A DNA stretch of 29,595 nucleotides from an uncultured Ligilactobacillus sp. (GCA_934215475.1 CAKPZY010000024.1:1-29595); one strand, 5' to 3'. Shown: positions 7,838 to 16,315, counted from the first letter of the stretch. Numbers and translations: made by a program. The notes: a model not told the origin generated them from the sequence alone.

Positions 7838-8857
7838 CTATTTGTTGATCTTCAAATTTTCCTGTTTGAACCAATCAGATATTTCATTAAGAAAACTTGC
7901 GAACTCCTGTTTATTTTTAAATGACGGAAAATCTCCCAACAGGACCTGGTGAACCTGTTTGGCCCCATTGCCTTTTTTTTGGACTAACAATAAAGACTTT
8001 TGGGAGCGTTCTGAATTAAACAATTCACCAGGCAAATTGACCAGTCCTTGAAAATACCCAACTTCTTGAATATATTTCACCAGAGATTGTGATTCTTTGC
8101 TCTCAAACAGACCACGTGGTACAACAAAAATACCGCAACCCCCAGGTTTTAAGCAATTTACCGCTTGTTCTATGATAAGGTGATGCGCGTAGGAATGCCC
8201 TTTTTTAGCGTGTGTCTTAAATCCGGTGACACGCTCATCTAAAGGATAATACCCAACCGGAAGGTCGCTGATCACTAAATCAGCTGGTTGGATTGCCAAT
8301 GCATCCAGTGCGTCTTGGTGATAGAGGTCGACGTTTTGTTCCTCAAGCTGCACCCCAATGCTGGCAATCGCAAGCAACGTATCATCATTGTCGATCCCAA
8401 CCCCATGTATTTTTTGCCACCCTCTGGATTGAAGCTTGTTCATCACTGTTTCTAATAGATTGCCCGTACCAACTGCCAGATCCAAGATCTCAAGTCTTTG
8501 GCTCTTGCTGCTTATCTTTTCGACTAGATACTCAATCAAAATTCCAATCGAATCGGGGGTCATTTGGTGATTAGCTTGGATCTGCTCTTGCCTATACGAC
8601 CGTAGCAAGACCAATTGAATGAGCTGCCTGATGTCCTCTTTGCTAAAAGATTGAAGGTCTATTTTACGATAAACTTCTTTTAGCCCGTCGGAAAATTCCG
8701 ATGCTATTTTTTGTTCATCTTCGGCCTTGCCCCCACCCAACAGTCCATCTGCAAATTGAATAAACGCATCAAGGTAGGCCACATTCTCTTCTTTTTCGAT
8801 CAGTTCGATCCCTTGTTCCACCAATTCATAAGCTTTTTTTATATTTTCTATACCCAA
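7838..8857 (-). CDS. YtxK-like class I SAM-dependent methyltransferase
   Basis: A 339-residue protein of the N6-adenine methyltransferase-like YtxK group. Residues 1-95 are a helical N-terminal part. The Rossmann domain follows with motif I, DLAVGTGNLLE (126-136), and a DPPY-like motif IV, SDLPVGYYP (197-205). SDLP in place of NPP(Y/F) makes true DNA-adenine specificity uncertain. There is no target-recognition domain and no restriction partner. I start it at TTG 8857, because GAGGTGA lies 5 bases before it; a GTG three codons earlier lacks a site. In Lactobacillales this gene regularly follows comGG, as here, but its role is unproven. About 180 bases separate the two. Confidence 0.82.
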   Translation of the reverse strand: MGIENIKKAYELVEQGIELIEKEENVAYLDAFIQFADGLLGGGKAEDEQKIASEFSDGLKEVYRKIDLQSFSKEDIRQLIQLVLLRSYRQEQIQANHQMTPDSIGILIEYLVEKISSKSQRLEILDLAVGTGNLLETVMNKLQSRGWQKIHGVGIDNDDTLLAIASIGVQLEEQNVDLYHQDALDALAIQPADLVISDLPVGYYPLDERVTGFKTHAKKGHSYAHHLIIEQAVNCLKPGGCGIFVVPRGLFESKESQSLVKYIQEVGYFQGLVNLPGELFNSERSQKSLLLVQKKGNGAKQVHQVLLGDFPSFKNKQEFASFLNEISDWFKQENLKINK

Positions 8858-8985
8858 ATTGTTCACCTCAGTCGTCTTCTAACAATTTAGTGTACCTATC
8901 AGGTCAAAGAAATTCAAGCTTAATAAATCAAAGCGAACTAAAAATAACGATAATTAAAACAAACACGTCTATTGCTCACCCTCTT

Positions 8986-9018
8986 AGATGGCACCTTTAC
9001 ATTGCCCGGTTGCCATCT
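8986..9018. other. Hairpin in the comGG-ytxK gap
   Basis: AGATGGCA at 8986-8993 and TGCCATCT at 9011-9018 form a perfect 8-bp inverted repeat with a 17-base loop. No T-run follows on either strand, so it is not a classical terminator. It lies between comGG and the methyltransferase gene and might affect read-through or RNA stability. Confidence 0.35.
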
Positions 9019-9045
9019 GCCATACTTTTCCTATTTAACAGGAAA

Positions 9046-9345
9046 CTATTTTTGCCACTGAGTGACCGTAAAATTAAATTTTTTACGACCTCCTAAATCA
9101 ACTAAACATTGTTCTTTTAGTCGATTAGCAGTCCCAAGGTTACACCTTAATTGCTTCCCATCGTCTAAGTTTTGACTGACTGCTAAATTTTTGATTGCCT
9201 GGGCTTCATTTTGCTGGATGATTTCTATATATGATGAAGCCGCAGCCTTATAATAAACGATTTCACCCGTTATCAAGCTACCAGCTAATAGTAAGAGCAG
9301 CATTGCCGAAAAAAATAAAGAACCACGTGATCTACTCATTTCCAT
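9046..9345 (-). CDS. comGG: ComGG-like competence pseudopilin-associated protein
   Basis: A 99-residue protein with one hydrophobic N-terminal helix (SLFFSAMLLLLLAGSLI) after a basic start. This resembles a prepilin leader, but Glu+5 is missing: SRG is followed by SLFFS. That fits ComGG, the last and most divergent minor pseudopilin of the comG operon, in both position and size. Identification rests mainly on order. The exact start is uncertain: the frame is open to a TTG at 9366, ATGs lie at 9345 and 9339, and none has a strong ribosome binding site. Overlap with comGF suggests translational coupling. Confidence 0.6.
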   Translation of the reverse strand: MEMSRSRGSLFFSAMLLLLLAGSLITGEIVYYKAAASSYIEIIQQNEAQAIKNLAVSQNLDDGKQLRCNLGTANRLKEQCLVDLGGRKKFNFTVTQWQK

Positions 9346-9805
9346 CACGCTTTTCTGACTGAACAAAAGCCAAATTTTCCTTGTACCTTATACCATGAAT
9401 TACGAGATTTAACTTGACATACGGGGGTTTGAAAGAAAGATCCCCCTTATCAATATTAAATAATAACGGCATATATCCTTCATCTTTTCCCTGCATAACT
9501 AATCTTTTACCGATAATTTTCAAAGAATAATCCATTTTCTTAGCTGGACTGTAAAAAAAAATTTGATTATCTTTGTTATTTTCGTACTCTAAACTCAATT
9601 TATCAGACTGCAAGACGCTAATTGCCGAAACAAATTGATAGTGATCCGTCGCACGTGCTGAACTATATTCACGCTGCCGATCATGAACAAAACTGGTCAT
9701 TAAAAAAATAGCTAAAACACAAACAGATAGAGCAATGACAGTTTCCACCAAAGTAAATGCCGCTCTCTCACCTAATAATTTCGAGACGTATTTTTTGTTC
9801 CCCAT
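9332..9805 (-). CDS. comGF: ComGF-like competence minor pseudopilin
   Basis: A 157-residue protein with a type IV prepilin-like N terminus: basic leader, then A16 before FTLVE (17-21) and a hydrophobic helix (TVIALSVCVLAIFLMTSFV). The residue before the cleavage site is Ala instead of Gly, which prepilin peptidases can tolerate. Position as sixth gene identifies it as ComGF. It would be a minor subunit of the competence pseudopilus, processed by ComC, which is outside the window. GAGGT lies 6 bases before the ATG. The gene overlaps comGE by 38 bases, an unusually long overlap. Confidence 0.75.
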   Translation of the reverse strand: MGNKKYVSKLLGERAAFTLVETVIALSVCVLAIFLMTSFVHDRQREYSSARATDHYQFVSAISVLQSDKLSLEYENNKDNQIFFYSPAKKMDYSLKIIGKRLVMQGKDEGYMPLLFNIDKGDLSFKPPYVKLNLVIHGIRYKENLAFVQSEKRDGNE

Positions 9806-10040
9806 TCTTAACCTCGATAAGTTTCGTTTTACTCCTTTGCTCAGGGGTCTGGCCTAAAACAAGGTTACTTTTGCTCAGTAGCTGACTAGACAGTTCTGCC
9901 TTAGCTAAAAGCCTTGCTTCTTGTCGTCGCTGCTGAGCCTGGATCGACCCAAACATACATATAAAAAGCGTGCAGATCCACAAAGTCATTATTGCTTCAG
10001 CTAATATGAAACCGTCACGGCCCCTTTGTTTGTTCAACAC
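9768..10040 (-). CDS. comGE: ComGE-like competence minor pseudopilin
   Basis: A short 90-residue prepilin-like protein. After a basic leader (NKQRGRD), Gly10 is followed by FILAE (11-15) with Glu at +5, then a hydrophobic helix (IMTLWICTLFICMFGSI). I start it at a GTG at 10040, preceded by GGGGGA 7 bases upstream. A longer frame to 10091 would add a stretch with no leader character and overlap comGD. Fifth position in the operon gives the name. It is predicted to be an inner-membrane or pseudopilus-tip component needed for DNA uptake. Confidence 0.7.
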   Translation of the reverse strand: MLNKQRGRDGFILAEAIMTLWICTLFICMFGSIQAQQRRQEARLLAKAELSSQLLSKSNLVLGQTPEQRSKTKLIEVKNGEQKIRLEIIR

Positions 10041-10063
10041 GATACTGTCCCCCAAATCCCAAT

Positions 10064-10471
10064 TCAAAATAAATATTGTAAGTGCACCCATCTAAATCTG
10101 AGTAACAAGGCAATAGTTTGCGGTTGTGTGCCGCCATTGGCATATAATTCTTCCTCACGTTTCCCTCCTTTTAAATGCAATGTGGCGGGCAATAGCAGTT
10201 TTTGCATTGGGTGGCCTTTACTATAAAAAAATTTTAAAGAATCGCCATAAAACAATACTCGCCCCGCTGTGTCAGCTCTTCTACATGTGATAACGAGGCT
10301 GGTCCAATTTTGTCTAAATTGCTGCCAAAAATTTTGCTCGTTCATTTTCTTTGTTGCATTAACACTTGGAGAATATTGTAGGATACAAAGAAGTGAAACA
10401 AGTAATAAAACCACACTGCTCTCAGCCAGAGTAAAGCCATTTAACAACTGCTTGTTAGCGGCCTTAGTCAT
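10064..10471 (-). CDS. comGD: ComGD-like competence minor pseudopilin
   Basis: A 135-residue prepilin-like protein. The leader ends at Gly12, followed by FTLAE (13-17) and a hydrophobic stretch (SSVVLLLVSLLCILQY). It is the fourth gene of the operon, which matches ComGD in order and size. The ATG overlaps the end of comGC by 8 bases; no strong separate ribosome binding site is seen, so translation is probably coupled. The soluble C-terminal part is poorly conserved, as usual in this family. Confidence 0.78.
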   Translation of the reverse strand: MTKAANKQLLNGFTLAESSVVLLLVSLLCILQYSPSVNATKKMNEQNFWQQFRQNWTSLVITCRRADTAGRVLFYGDSLKFFYSKGHPMQKLLLPATLHLKGGKREEELYANGGTQPQTIALLLRFRWVHLQYLF

Positions 10472-10772
10472 TTGTGCCGCCTACTTTTAAACCTTCTTTT
10501 TGGATCTGTGTAATTTGCGCAGTACTCAAATATCCATCTTTTTCTAATTCATCAAGAGTCACTGTGCTGGAATTTTCCAGATCATGTTCGTTCTTGTATA
10601 GTTCAACTTGCGAATCCAGTTCGGTTTGTAAAGCTTGATCGTTGATACTGACCGCCCTTTTTCTTTGATTGCTAACGTTTGGTATGACTATCAAAATCAA
10701 TAAGCTTATGATAAACAAAACGATAGCCATTTCAACGAGTGTAAATCCACGTGAACATCTTCTTTTTTTCAT
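10464..10772 (-). CDS. comGC: ComGC major competence pseudopilin
   Basis: A 102-residue major pseudopilin. The leader MKKRRCSRG is followed by the classical FTLVEM cleavage-site motif with Glu at +5, then a long hydrophobic helix (AIVLFIISLLILIVIPNVS). It would form the transformation pseudopilus that brings DNA through the wall, after processing by the ComC peptidase. The start overlaps the comGB stop as ATGA and has GGAGG 9 bases upstream. This is the most confidently recognised pilin of the operon. Confidence 0.92.
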   Translation of the reverse strand: MKKRRCSRGFTLVEMAIVLFIISLLILIVIPNVSNQRKRAVSINDQALQTELDSQVELYKNEHDLENSSTVTLDELEKDGYLSTAQITQIQKEGLKVGGTND

Positions 10773-11830
10773 TTATAAAGACCTCCAATACTAGAATAGA
10801 TGGGAAGCAAGATTGCCAAATACATTCCAATAATAATGCCTGCTATCACCAAAAATAATAATGGTTGGATCCAAGTTAAAATATGATCAGTCGCACGCAT
10901 TAGCCGTTGGTAAGAGTTCTCTGCAAAAATCAGCAGCTCATCACCCAGTTGCTCCTTAGTATCACCGCTGCTCAGAAAAAATACCAATTCATTTGGGAGC
11001 AGAGGATATTTCCGAATAAAATTTCTTAATTCTTGCCCGTTGTCTAAGAAATTTCTTAACTCTATACCAAGCTGGAAATATATTGTTTGCGGCTTAAAAT
11101 CGTGTAAAAAATGACAAATCTGCGGGAGATCCATACCGCTTTTGAAAAGCAGTGAGAGATTAAAAGTGATCACGTAAGCAGTATAGAGACGATAAACCCT
11201 GCCTAAAATAGGCAATTGGGCATACCAGACATGACGAGATAACGATACCTGCCTTATCCACCAATAAAAAACCTTCCATAAATAGAGAGTTCCAAGAGCA
11301 AACAAACCAATAATTATCCAATGAATGACCTGGTGCCATTCGATCCCAACCGCTGTCGTCTGAACATTTGACAGTTCAGAAAATTCTTGAAGCCGAGGAA
11401 AAAGCCACACTTTTAAAGACACAAAAAGACCGCCTAATAAGATCAATAACATACACGGATAAAGAAGCAGCCCTTTTATCTTAGCCGTTTGCTCATTGAT
11501 CTGAACCAAAAACCTGCCTAATTGTTTGAGGCTTTGTACCAAACTCCCATGCTGTTCAGCAATTTTTACTTGCGCATACGTGCTTGGCTTGACCCAGGGT
11601 TTCAAGGCCGTACTAAAGTCAGTACCAGTTTCCAGTTCACTAACAATAGTATTAATGGCGCGAGAATTTTTTAAATCCATTAAGTTGATACTTTCTAAAC
11701 TTTTTTTTAATGAAAAGCCTGCCTGCAACATGTCTCCCAACAATGAAAAAAAGACAGCTTGTTGGCGTAAGTTCAGCTTTTTATTAACCTTGGAGATATT
11801 TTTGCCGTATTTCAGATGTGATCTCACCAT
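10769..11830 (-). CDS. comGB: ComGB competence pilus membrane platform protein
   Basis: About 353 residues, in the type II secretion GspF/PilC family. Two related helical cytoplasmic domains (starting at RQQAVFFSLLGDMLQAG and at YTAYVITFNLSLLFKSG) alternate with three hydrophobic segments, the last being LLFLVIAGIIIGMYLAILLPI. It would form the inner-membrane platform that couples the ComGA motor to the pseudopilus. The start is uncertain: I use the ATG at 11830, which overlaps comGA by 47 bases. Alternatives are an ATG at 11866 (83-base overlap) or the neighbouring GTG with GAGAGG closer to the usual spacing. Confidence 0.87.
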   Translation of the reverse strand: MVRSHLKYGKNISKVNKKLNLRQQAVFFSLLGDMLQAGFSLKKSLESINLMDLKNSRAINTIVSELETGTDFSTALKPWVKPSTYAQVKIAEQHGSLVQSLKQLGRFLVQINEQTAKIKGLLLYPCMLLILLGGLFVSLKVWLFPRLQEFSELSNVQTTAVGIEWHQVIHWIIIGLFALGTLYLWKVFYWWIRQVSLSRHVWYAQLPILGRVYRLYTAYVITFNLSLLFKSGMDLPQICHFLHDFKPQTIYFQLGIELRNFLDNGQELRNFIRKYPLLPNELVFFLSSGDTKEQLGDELLIFAENSYQRLMRATDHILTWIQPLLFLVIAGIIIGMYLAILLPIYSSIGGLYK

Positions 11831-12764
11831 ACCTCTCGCATTGTTCAAGCCTTTTTCCCCAATCATCAGTCATTTCGCCTCTTTTCATCTGAGAGATCTC
11901 ATCCCATGAAGTCTTTTCCAGAGATAATATGTCAAATAAAACTTTGACATCATCATGGGTAGTTTCTATCAACCGCTGATAGGAAACTAGTTGAAGTATT
12001 TGGGTTAGGTCAAACTTAGAAGTACCTAAATTCAACAGTCGAAAAAAAACACCATAGACACTCTGTGCGTGTACCGTGCTAAGCACCAAGTGACCGCTTA
12101 AAGCGGCTCTTAGTGCGATTGCTGCTGTTGTTTCATTGCGGATCTCACCAATCACAAAAACGTCTGGATGCAATCTTAAAGCTGCAGTCAACAAATTCTC
12201 ATACGACATTAGTGCTTTATTATTGACTTGTAACTGCAAAAACTGAGGTTCATAGATCTCCACAGGGTCTTCGATCGTCATGACTAATTTTCCCCGCAAC
12301 TTTTTTGCAAAATGATACATTGCTGTTGTTTTACCTGACCCCATCGGCCCTGCAAATACGATCAACCCTTTTTTCTGACATGCTTGCTCGATTTCTTTAA
12401 ACTGTTCGTCAAAAAAATATCCTCCGCCATTTGTAAAATTGGAATAAATTAGTCTGATCACCATGGTTTCATAGTTCAAAAAGGTCCCAACACAAGAAAA
12501 TCGGCAAAATATTTGTTCCCCCTCATATTCCCACACCCACGCCCCAAGTTGTGGACGACGGCGTTCACTTAGAGCCATATCTCCTTTAAACTTCAGAAAA
12601 TTGATAAAGTGCTGCGCATCAGATACAGAAATCTTTTGGTAACGAACATAGGCTGAGGCAATGCTAAAACTGATTTCATACCCTTCTGTGCTTGGAAGCA
12701 GATAAATATCACTAACATGCCGCCTGACAGCTTCATCGAAAAGTTCTGCTATTTTTTCTTCCAT
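11784..12764 (-). CDS. comGA: ComGA competence pilus assembly ATPase
   Basis: A 326-residue secretion ATPase of the GspE/PilB family. Walker A GPMGSGKTT is at 139-147, the Asp box TIEDPVEI at 163-170, Walker B VFVIGEIR at 202-209, and the His box SGHLVLSTVH at 223-232. The zinc-binding tetracysteine domain of larger GspE proteins is absent, as in other ComGA. It would power pseudopilus assembly for DNA uptake. GAGGGGG lies a few bases before the ATG. It is the first gene of the operon; the ~200 bases upstream are AT-rich and I could not identify a convincing ComK or sigma-X box. Confidence 0.92.
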   Translation of the reverse strand: MEEKIAELFDEAVRRHVSDIYLLPSTEGYEISFSIASAYVRYQKISVSDAQHFINFLKFKGDMALSERRRPQLGAWVWEYEGEQIFCRFSCVGTFLNYETMVIRLIYSNFTNGGGYFFDEQFKEIEQACQKKGLIVFAGPMGSGKTTAMYHFAKKLRGKLVMTIEDPVEIYEPQFLQLQVNNKALMSYENLLTAALRLHPDVFVIGEIRNETTAAIALRAALSGHLVLSTVHAQSVYGVFFRLLNLGTSKFDLTQILQLVSYQRLIETTHDDVKVLFDILSLEKTSWDEISQMKRGEMTDDWGKRLEQCERYGEITSEIRQKYLQG

Positions 12765-12903
12765 TTCTTACCCCCTCACGAATATATACGCAAAAGAAAG
12801 TAATTTGTTTCATCAAAATAAATTTTTATTTAAACAAAATATGAATATCGACACGCTAAAATTTTAGGTCTAAATGCAAATTTTAAATAATTCACTAAAG
12901 ACA

Positions 12904-12934
12904 CAAAAAAACCGCAGCATCAACGCTGCGGTTT
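12904..12934 (-). terminator. Terminator after yebC
   Basis: CCGCAGC-ATCAAC-GCTGCGG is a perfect 7-bp GC-rich stem, extended by A/T pairs. On the minus strand it is followed by a run of seven T. It separates yebC from the comG operon, so comGA must have its own promoter. Confidence 0.9.
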
Positions 12935-12981
12935 CAAACTGATATGAATATTTGAACTCAATTCAGCCCATGATCATTCTA

Positions 12982-13701
12982 TTAAATTTCTGCCGAAGTG
13001 TAGACTTCTGAAACATCATCTTCGTCTTCCAAATGATCTATCAACCTTTGAACCTTCGGTACTTTGTCCTCTGGAACATCGATGGTAGTTTTCGGAACCA
13101 TTGTTAGCTCGGCATTTGCCAATTCATACTTCTTTTGTAAAGTATCTCGCACATCTGCGAACGATTTTGGATCCGTATAGATTTCGAAAACGTCATCCGA
13201 AGTCTGCAGATCGTCTCCGCCCGCTTCAATAACATCCTCAAACATCTGGTCTTCATCAACATCCAAGTCTTCGCGCGAAATAGCGATATACCCTTGACGA
13301 TCAAACATGAAACTAACAGACCCTGTTTCACCCAAGCTTCCGCCATTATGAGTAAAGTCAGCCCTGACCGCCGATGCTGTCCGATTACGATTATCTGTTA
13401 ATGTGTGGACCAAAAATGCCACGCCGGCAGGCCCATAACCTTCATAAGTGATTTCTTCATAGTCAGCACCGTTGTTGCCACTAGCTTTATCCAGAGCACG
13501 TTTAATGTTATCTTTTGGCATATTAGCACTGCGAGCTTTATCCATGATCAGACGTAATTGAGGATTGTCATCTGGGTCAGGACCGCCACTCTTTGCAGCC
13601 ATATAGAGTTCTCGCGATATTTTTTGGAAAATTTTTCCACGCTTTGCATCCTGAGCATTCTTACGCCCTTGAATGTTATGCCATTTTGAATGTCCTGACA
13701 T
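12982..13701 (-). CDS. YebC/PmpR family protein
   Basis: A 239-residue protein with the conserved N-terminal signature [25 protein letters not shown] and the middle blocks [20 protein letters not shown] and [16 protein letters not shown]. The family was long annotated as a transcriptional regulator. More recent work on YebC/TACO1 proteins supports a role in translation of proline-rich stretches, and I consider that the better guess. AAAGAGG lies 9 bases before the ATG, and a promoter is seen at 13754-13782. The gene is monocistronic, with its own strong terminator. Confidence 0.92.
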   Translation of the reverse strand: MSGHSKWHNIQGRKNAQDAKRGKIFQKISRELYMAAKSGGPDPDDNPQLRLIMDKARSANMPKDNIKRALDKASGNNGADYEEITYEGYGPAGVAFLVHTLTDNRNRTASAVRADFTHNGGSLGETGSVSFMFDRQGYIAISREDLDVDEDQMFEDVIEAGGDDLQTSDDVFEIYTDPKSFADVRDTLQKKYELANAELTMVPKTTIDVPEDKVPKVQRLIDHLEDEDDVSEVYTSAEI

Positions 13702-13753
13702 TTTATATACCTCTTTCCGAAAATTTATTTCTATTCAACAATAGCCACAGTAA

Positions 13754-13782
13754 ATATTATCAAATGTTGACTGTTTACGCAA
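13754..13782 (-). promoter_or_regulatory. yebC promoter, TTGCGT-N17-TAATAT
   Basis: On the minus strand TTGCGT (13782-13777) is followed at 17 bases by TAATAT (13759-13754), with TGA just before the -10 (extended -10). It is placed 50-80 bases before the yebC start. Confidence 0.5.
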
Positions 13783-13850
13783 ATTTTTTACATGGTACAA
13801 AACCTAGAATAAAAGATCGTCCTACCAAAGCCTTCCCTAACTGACCGCAC

Positions 13851-13908
13851 AAAAAAAGCGTATCAGCCCTTATAAAACAAATGCACAACCTGGGCCGCCA
13901 CGCTTTTC
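13851..13908 (-). terminator. Terminator after ccpA
   Basis: On the minus strand AAAGCGT and ACGCTTT form the outer stem and GCCC/GGGC an inner one, followed by seven T. The hairpin loop is long. It directly follows the ccpA stop codon. Confidence 0.7.
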
Positions 13909-13912
13909 CTTG

Positions 13913-14923
13913 TTACTTGCTTGAGCCACGCTTAATGAAGCCATATGGCAATTCGATCGTCTTTTGGCTCGACTCTTCCTTATTCATCATCTTGGTCAAG
14001 AATCTCATTGAAACCGCACCAATATCATACAAGGGTTGAGTGATCGAAGAAAGTTGCGGTCTTACGATCTCGGTCAATTGGGAATTGTTGCTTGTAACCA
14101 CTTCAAATTCCTCCGGGATCTTGACCCCAGCATCCCGAGCACCATTCAAAACACCTGCAGCTAATTCATCGTCAGCTAAAAATGCCGCCGTGGCATGGGC
14201 AGATGCCAATGCTGGCCACAATACTTCGCCAGAACGGTAACGGTAATCAGTCTCAAAAACTAAGTTAGGATCGTAGTCCAGACCGTGTTTAGCAAGAACA
14301 TCTTTATAACCCTTCAGGCGGTATTCGCCATTGATTGGATCCGAGAGCGGGCCGGATATAAAGGCTATCCGTTTGTTGCCGTGATTGATCAAGTTGCTGA
14401 CAGCACTTGCAACAGCTTCAACGTAGTCGATATGCACACTTTCAACTTCATCTTTTTGATCGACAGAGCCTGCTAAAACTATCGGTGTTTTTGCACGTTT
14501 AAATTGAGCACGCAATTCGTCGGTTAAATTGTGACCCATAAAGATGATACCATCGACTTGTTTAGCAAGTAATGTATTTAACACCTGGATCTCTTTTTGA
14601 TGGTTGCCATCTGAATTGGCTAAAATAATATTATACTTGTACATTGTTGCTACATCGTCGATCCCACGAGCCAGAGATGAAAAATAAACGTTGGTAACAT
14701 CCGGAATAATTACCCCGACGGTAGTAGTCTTTTTACTTGCCAAGCCCTGCGCCACAGCATTAGGCCGGTAATCCAAACGATCGATCACTTCTAATACTTT
14801 TTTTCTTGTAGCTGGTTTTACATTTGGATTGCCATTTACCACGCGAGAAACTGTAGCCATTGAAACTCCGGCTTCTCTTGCTACCGTGGAAATAGTAACT
14901 GTCTTTTCTTCTCTATCATCCAT
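13913..14923 (-). CDS. ccpA: Catabolite control protein A
   Basis: A 336-residue LacI-family regulator. The N-terminal helix-turn-helix (ISTVAREAGVSMATVSRVVNGNPNV) and the hinge LDYRPNAVAQGLA are characteristic of CcpA. The periplasmic-binding-like core follows with TTTVGVIIPDVTN. With HPr-Ser46-P it binds cre sites to repress or activate carbon metabolism genes. The identification is helped by divergence from pepQ, the standard arrangement in lactobacilli. AAAGGG lies about 9 bases before the ATG. A cre-like box at 15014-15027 may mediate autoregulation. Confidence 0.93.
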   Translation of the reverse strand: MDDREEKTVTISTVAREAGVSMATVSRVVNGNPNVKPATRKKVLEVIDRLDYRPNAVAQGLASKKTTTVGVIIPDVTNVYFSSLARGIDDVATMYKYNIILANSDGNHQKEIQVLNTLLAKQVDGIIFMGHNLTDELRAQFKRAKTPIVLAGSVDQKDEVESVHIDYVEAVASAVSNLINHGNKRIAFISGPLSDPINGEYRLKGYKDVLAKHGLDYDPNLVFETDYRYRSGEVLWPALASAHATAAFLADDELAAGVLNGARDAGVKIPEEFEVVTSNNSQLTEIVRPQLSSITQPLYDIGAVSMRFLTKMMNKEESSQKTIELPYGFIKRGSSK

Positions 14924-15013
14924 AAATACATGACCCTTTCTTACTCAACGATTATTTGGTTTTCATTACACTTTCAATTTACAACATCTAATTTAACAGA
15001 GTTTTACTAAAAG

Positions 15014-15027
15014 TGCAAGCGTTTCAA
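15014..15027. promoter_or_regulatory. cre-like box between ccpA and pepQ
   Basis: The 14-mer TGCAAGCGTTTCAA fits the cre consensus TGWAARCGYTTWCA at 11 of 14 positions when read on the minus strand. It lies between the divergent ccpA and pepQ genes, about 90 bases from the ccpA start, and TTGCAC within it could serve as a ccpA -35. cre control of this intergenic region is known in lactobacilli. Prediction by eye. Confidence 0.5.
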
Positions 15028-15090
15028 GAAAATTATGTCACATATTTTCATACAGTTTTCACGATGACTTCTCAAAAGTTCAAAATGCTT

Positions 15091-15101
15091 TATGGTATAA
15101 T
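15091..15101 (+). promoter_or_regulatory. pepQ extended -10 promoter
   Basis: TATGGTATAAT contains a consensus TATAAT at 15096-15101, preceded by TGG (extended -10). No good -35 lies at the usual spacing. The start of pepQ is 34 bases downstream. Confidence 0.6.
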
Positions 15102-15134
15102 ATGCCTGTTAATCTTAATAAAGGAGCGATTCTA

Positions 15135-16238
15135 ATGTCACACATCAGTTCCGTTCAAAAATGGCTGGCAGACAATAATTACGACATTGCCTATGTTAGT
15201 GATTTTATGGACATTCAATATTTTACTGGATTTTCAAGCGATCCTATCGAACGTGTCCTTGCCCTTTTCATTTTTCCCGACAAAGACCCCTTTATTTTTG
15301 CCCCAGCCTTAGAAGTTGAGGCTGTCAAAGAAACCGGCTGGAAGTACCCGGTTTTTGGCTACTTAGATCACGAAGATCCATTTGCAAAGATTCATGATCA
15401 TATTGTCGACCTGGCTGGTACGCCGGAAAAATGGGCCATTGAAAAAAATAATCTCACGGTAGCCAAATTTTCAAACATACAACAACAATTCCCAAGCAGT
15501 GATTTTTCAGGCGACCTGACTTCATTTGTTGAACATTTGAAACTTTTCAAGACTCCAAAAGAGATCAAAAACTTAGAAGTTGCTGGCAAATGGGCTGATC
15601 GTGCCTTTGAGATCGGTTTTAACGCCCTGGCTAAAGGAAAGACCGAACAAGATATTGTTGCTGAGATCGAATACCAGCTCAAGCTTGAAGGTATTATGCA
15701 TATGAGCTTTGATACCTTGATTCAAAGTGGCTCCAATGCAGCTGAAGCACATGGCGCACCACGCAAAGAAAACATCCAACCTAACCAGCTTTGCTTGTTT
15801 GATTTAGGCGTCGTATATAACGGCTATATTTCAGATGCTACAAGAACGGTCGCTTTCGGAGAGGTCAGCGACCATGCCAAAGAGGTCTATAAAGTCTGCC
15901 TCGAAGCACAACTAACTGCACAAGCTGCAGCAAAACCAGGTATAACGGCTGCTAAGCTAGATAAGATTGCCCGTGACATTATTGAAAAAGCCGGCTATGG
16001 TGAATATTTCAATCATCGCTTAGGCCATGGGATCGGCCAAAGCGAGCATGAATTTCCATCGATCATGGCAGGCAATGATCTCGTTTTACAACCGGGAATG
16101 TGCTTCTCGATCGAACCAGGGATCTACATTCCAGGTGATGTTGGTGTTCGGATCGAAGATTGCTACCATATTACAGAAAATGGTGCAAAACCATTTACAC
16201 ACACTACTAAGCAGTTACAAACTTTCCCAATTAAATAA
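15135..16238 (+). CDS. pepQ: Xaa-Pro dipeptidase, M24 family (PepQ)
   Basis: A 367-residue creatinase-fold metallopeptidase. The N-terminal domain is followed by the catalytic pita-bread domain. Metal ligands can be read in LFDLGVVYNGYISDATRT (two Asp), GHGIGQSEHEF (His), SIEPGIYIP (Glu) and VGVRIEDC (Glu). It hydrolyses X-Pro dipeptides in the cytoplasm, the last step of casein-type peptide use in lactobacilli. The frame is open 11 codons further upstream, but that part overlaps the promoter region. AAGGAG lies before the ATG at 15135, so I use that start. It is divergent from ccpA. Confidence 0.93.
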   Translation: MSHISSVQKWLADNNYDIAYVSDFMDIQYFTGFSSDPIERVLALFIFPDKDPFIFAPALEVEAVKETGWKYPVFGYLDHEDPFAKIHDHIVDLAGTPEKWAIEKNNLTVAKFSNIQQQFPSSDFSGDLTSFVEHLKLFKTPKEIKNLEVAGKWADRAFEIGFNALAKGKTEQDIVAEIEYQLKLEGIMHMSFDTLIQSGSNAAEAHGAPRKENIQPNQLCLFDLGVVYNGYISDATRTVAFGEVSDHAKEVYKVCLEAQLTAQAAAKPGITAAKLDKIARDIIEKAGYGEYFNHRLGHGIGQSEHEFPSIMAGNDLVLQPGMCFSIEPGIYIPGDVGVRIEDCYHITENGAKPFTHTTKQLQTFPIK

Positions 16239-16315
16239 TGATATTCTTAGATCTTTGGTGCCACTGTAACTAGCAACACCAACATTTGCGATAAAAAATT
16301 AACTTGAAAATTTAA

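Noticed and set aside
7838..8857. Restriction-modification or phage-exclusion system around the methyltransferase
   Set aside because: There is no specificity subunit or nuclease nearby; position behind comGG and the SDLP motif fit the housekeeping YtxK family.
11526..11909. 127-codon frame antisense to comGB/comGA
   Set aside because: It overlaps two well-recognised genes and has no start signal.
12775..12790. ACGAATA string near comGA as a com-box
   Set aside because: It is on the opposite strand and too close to the start codon to act as a -10 for comGA.
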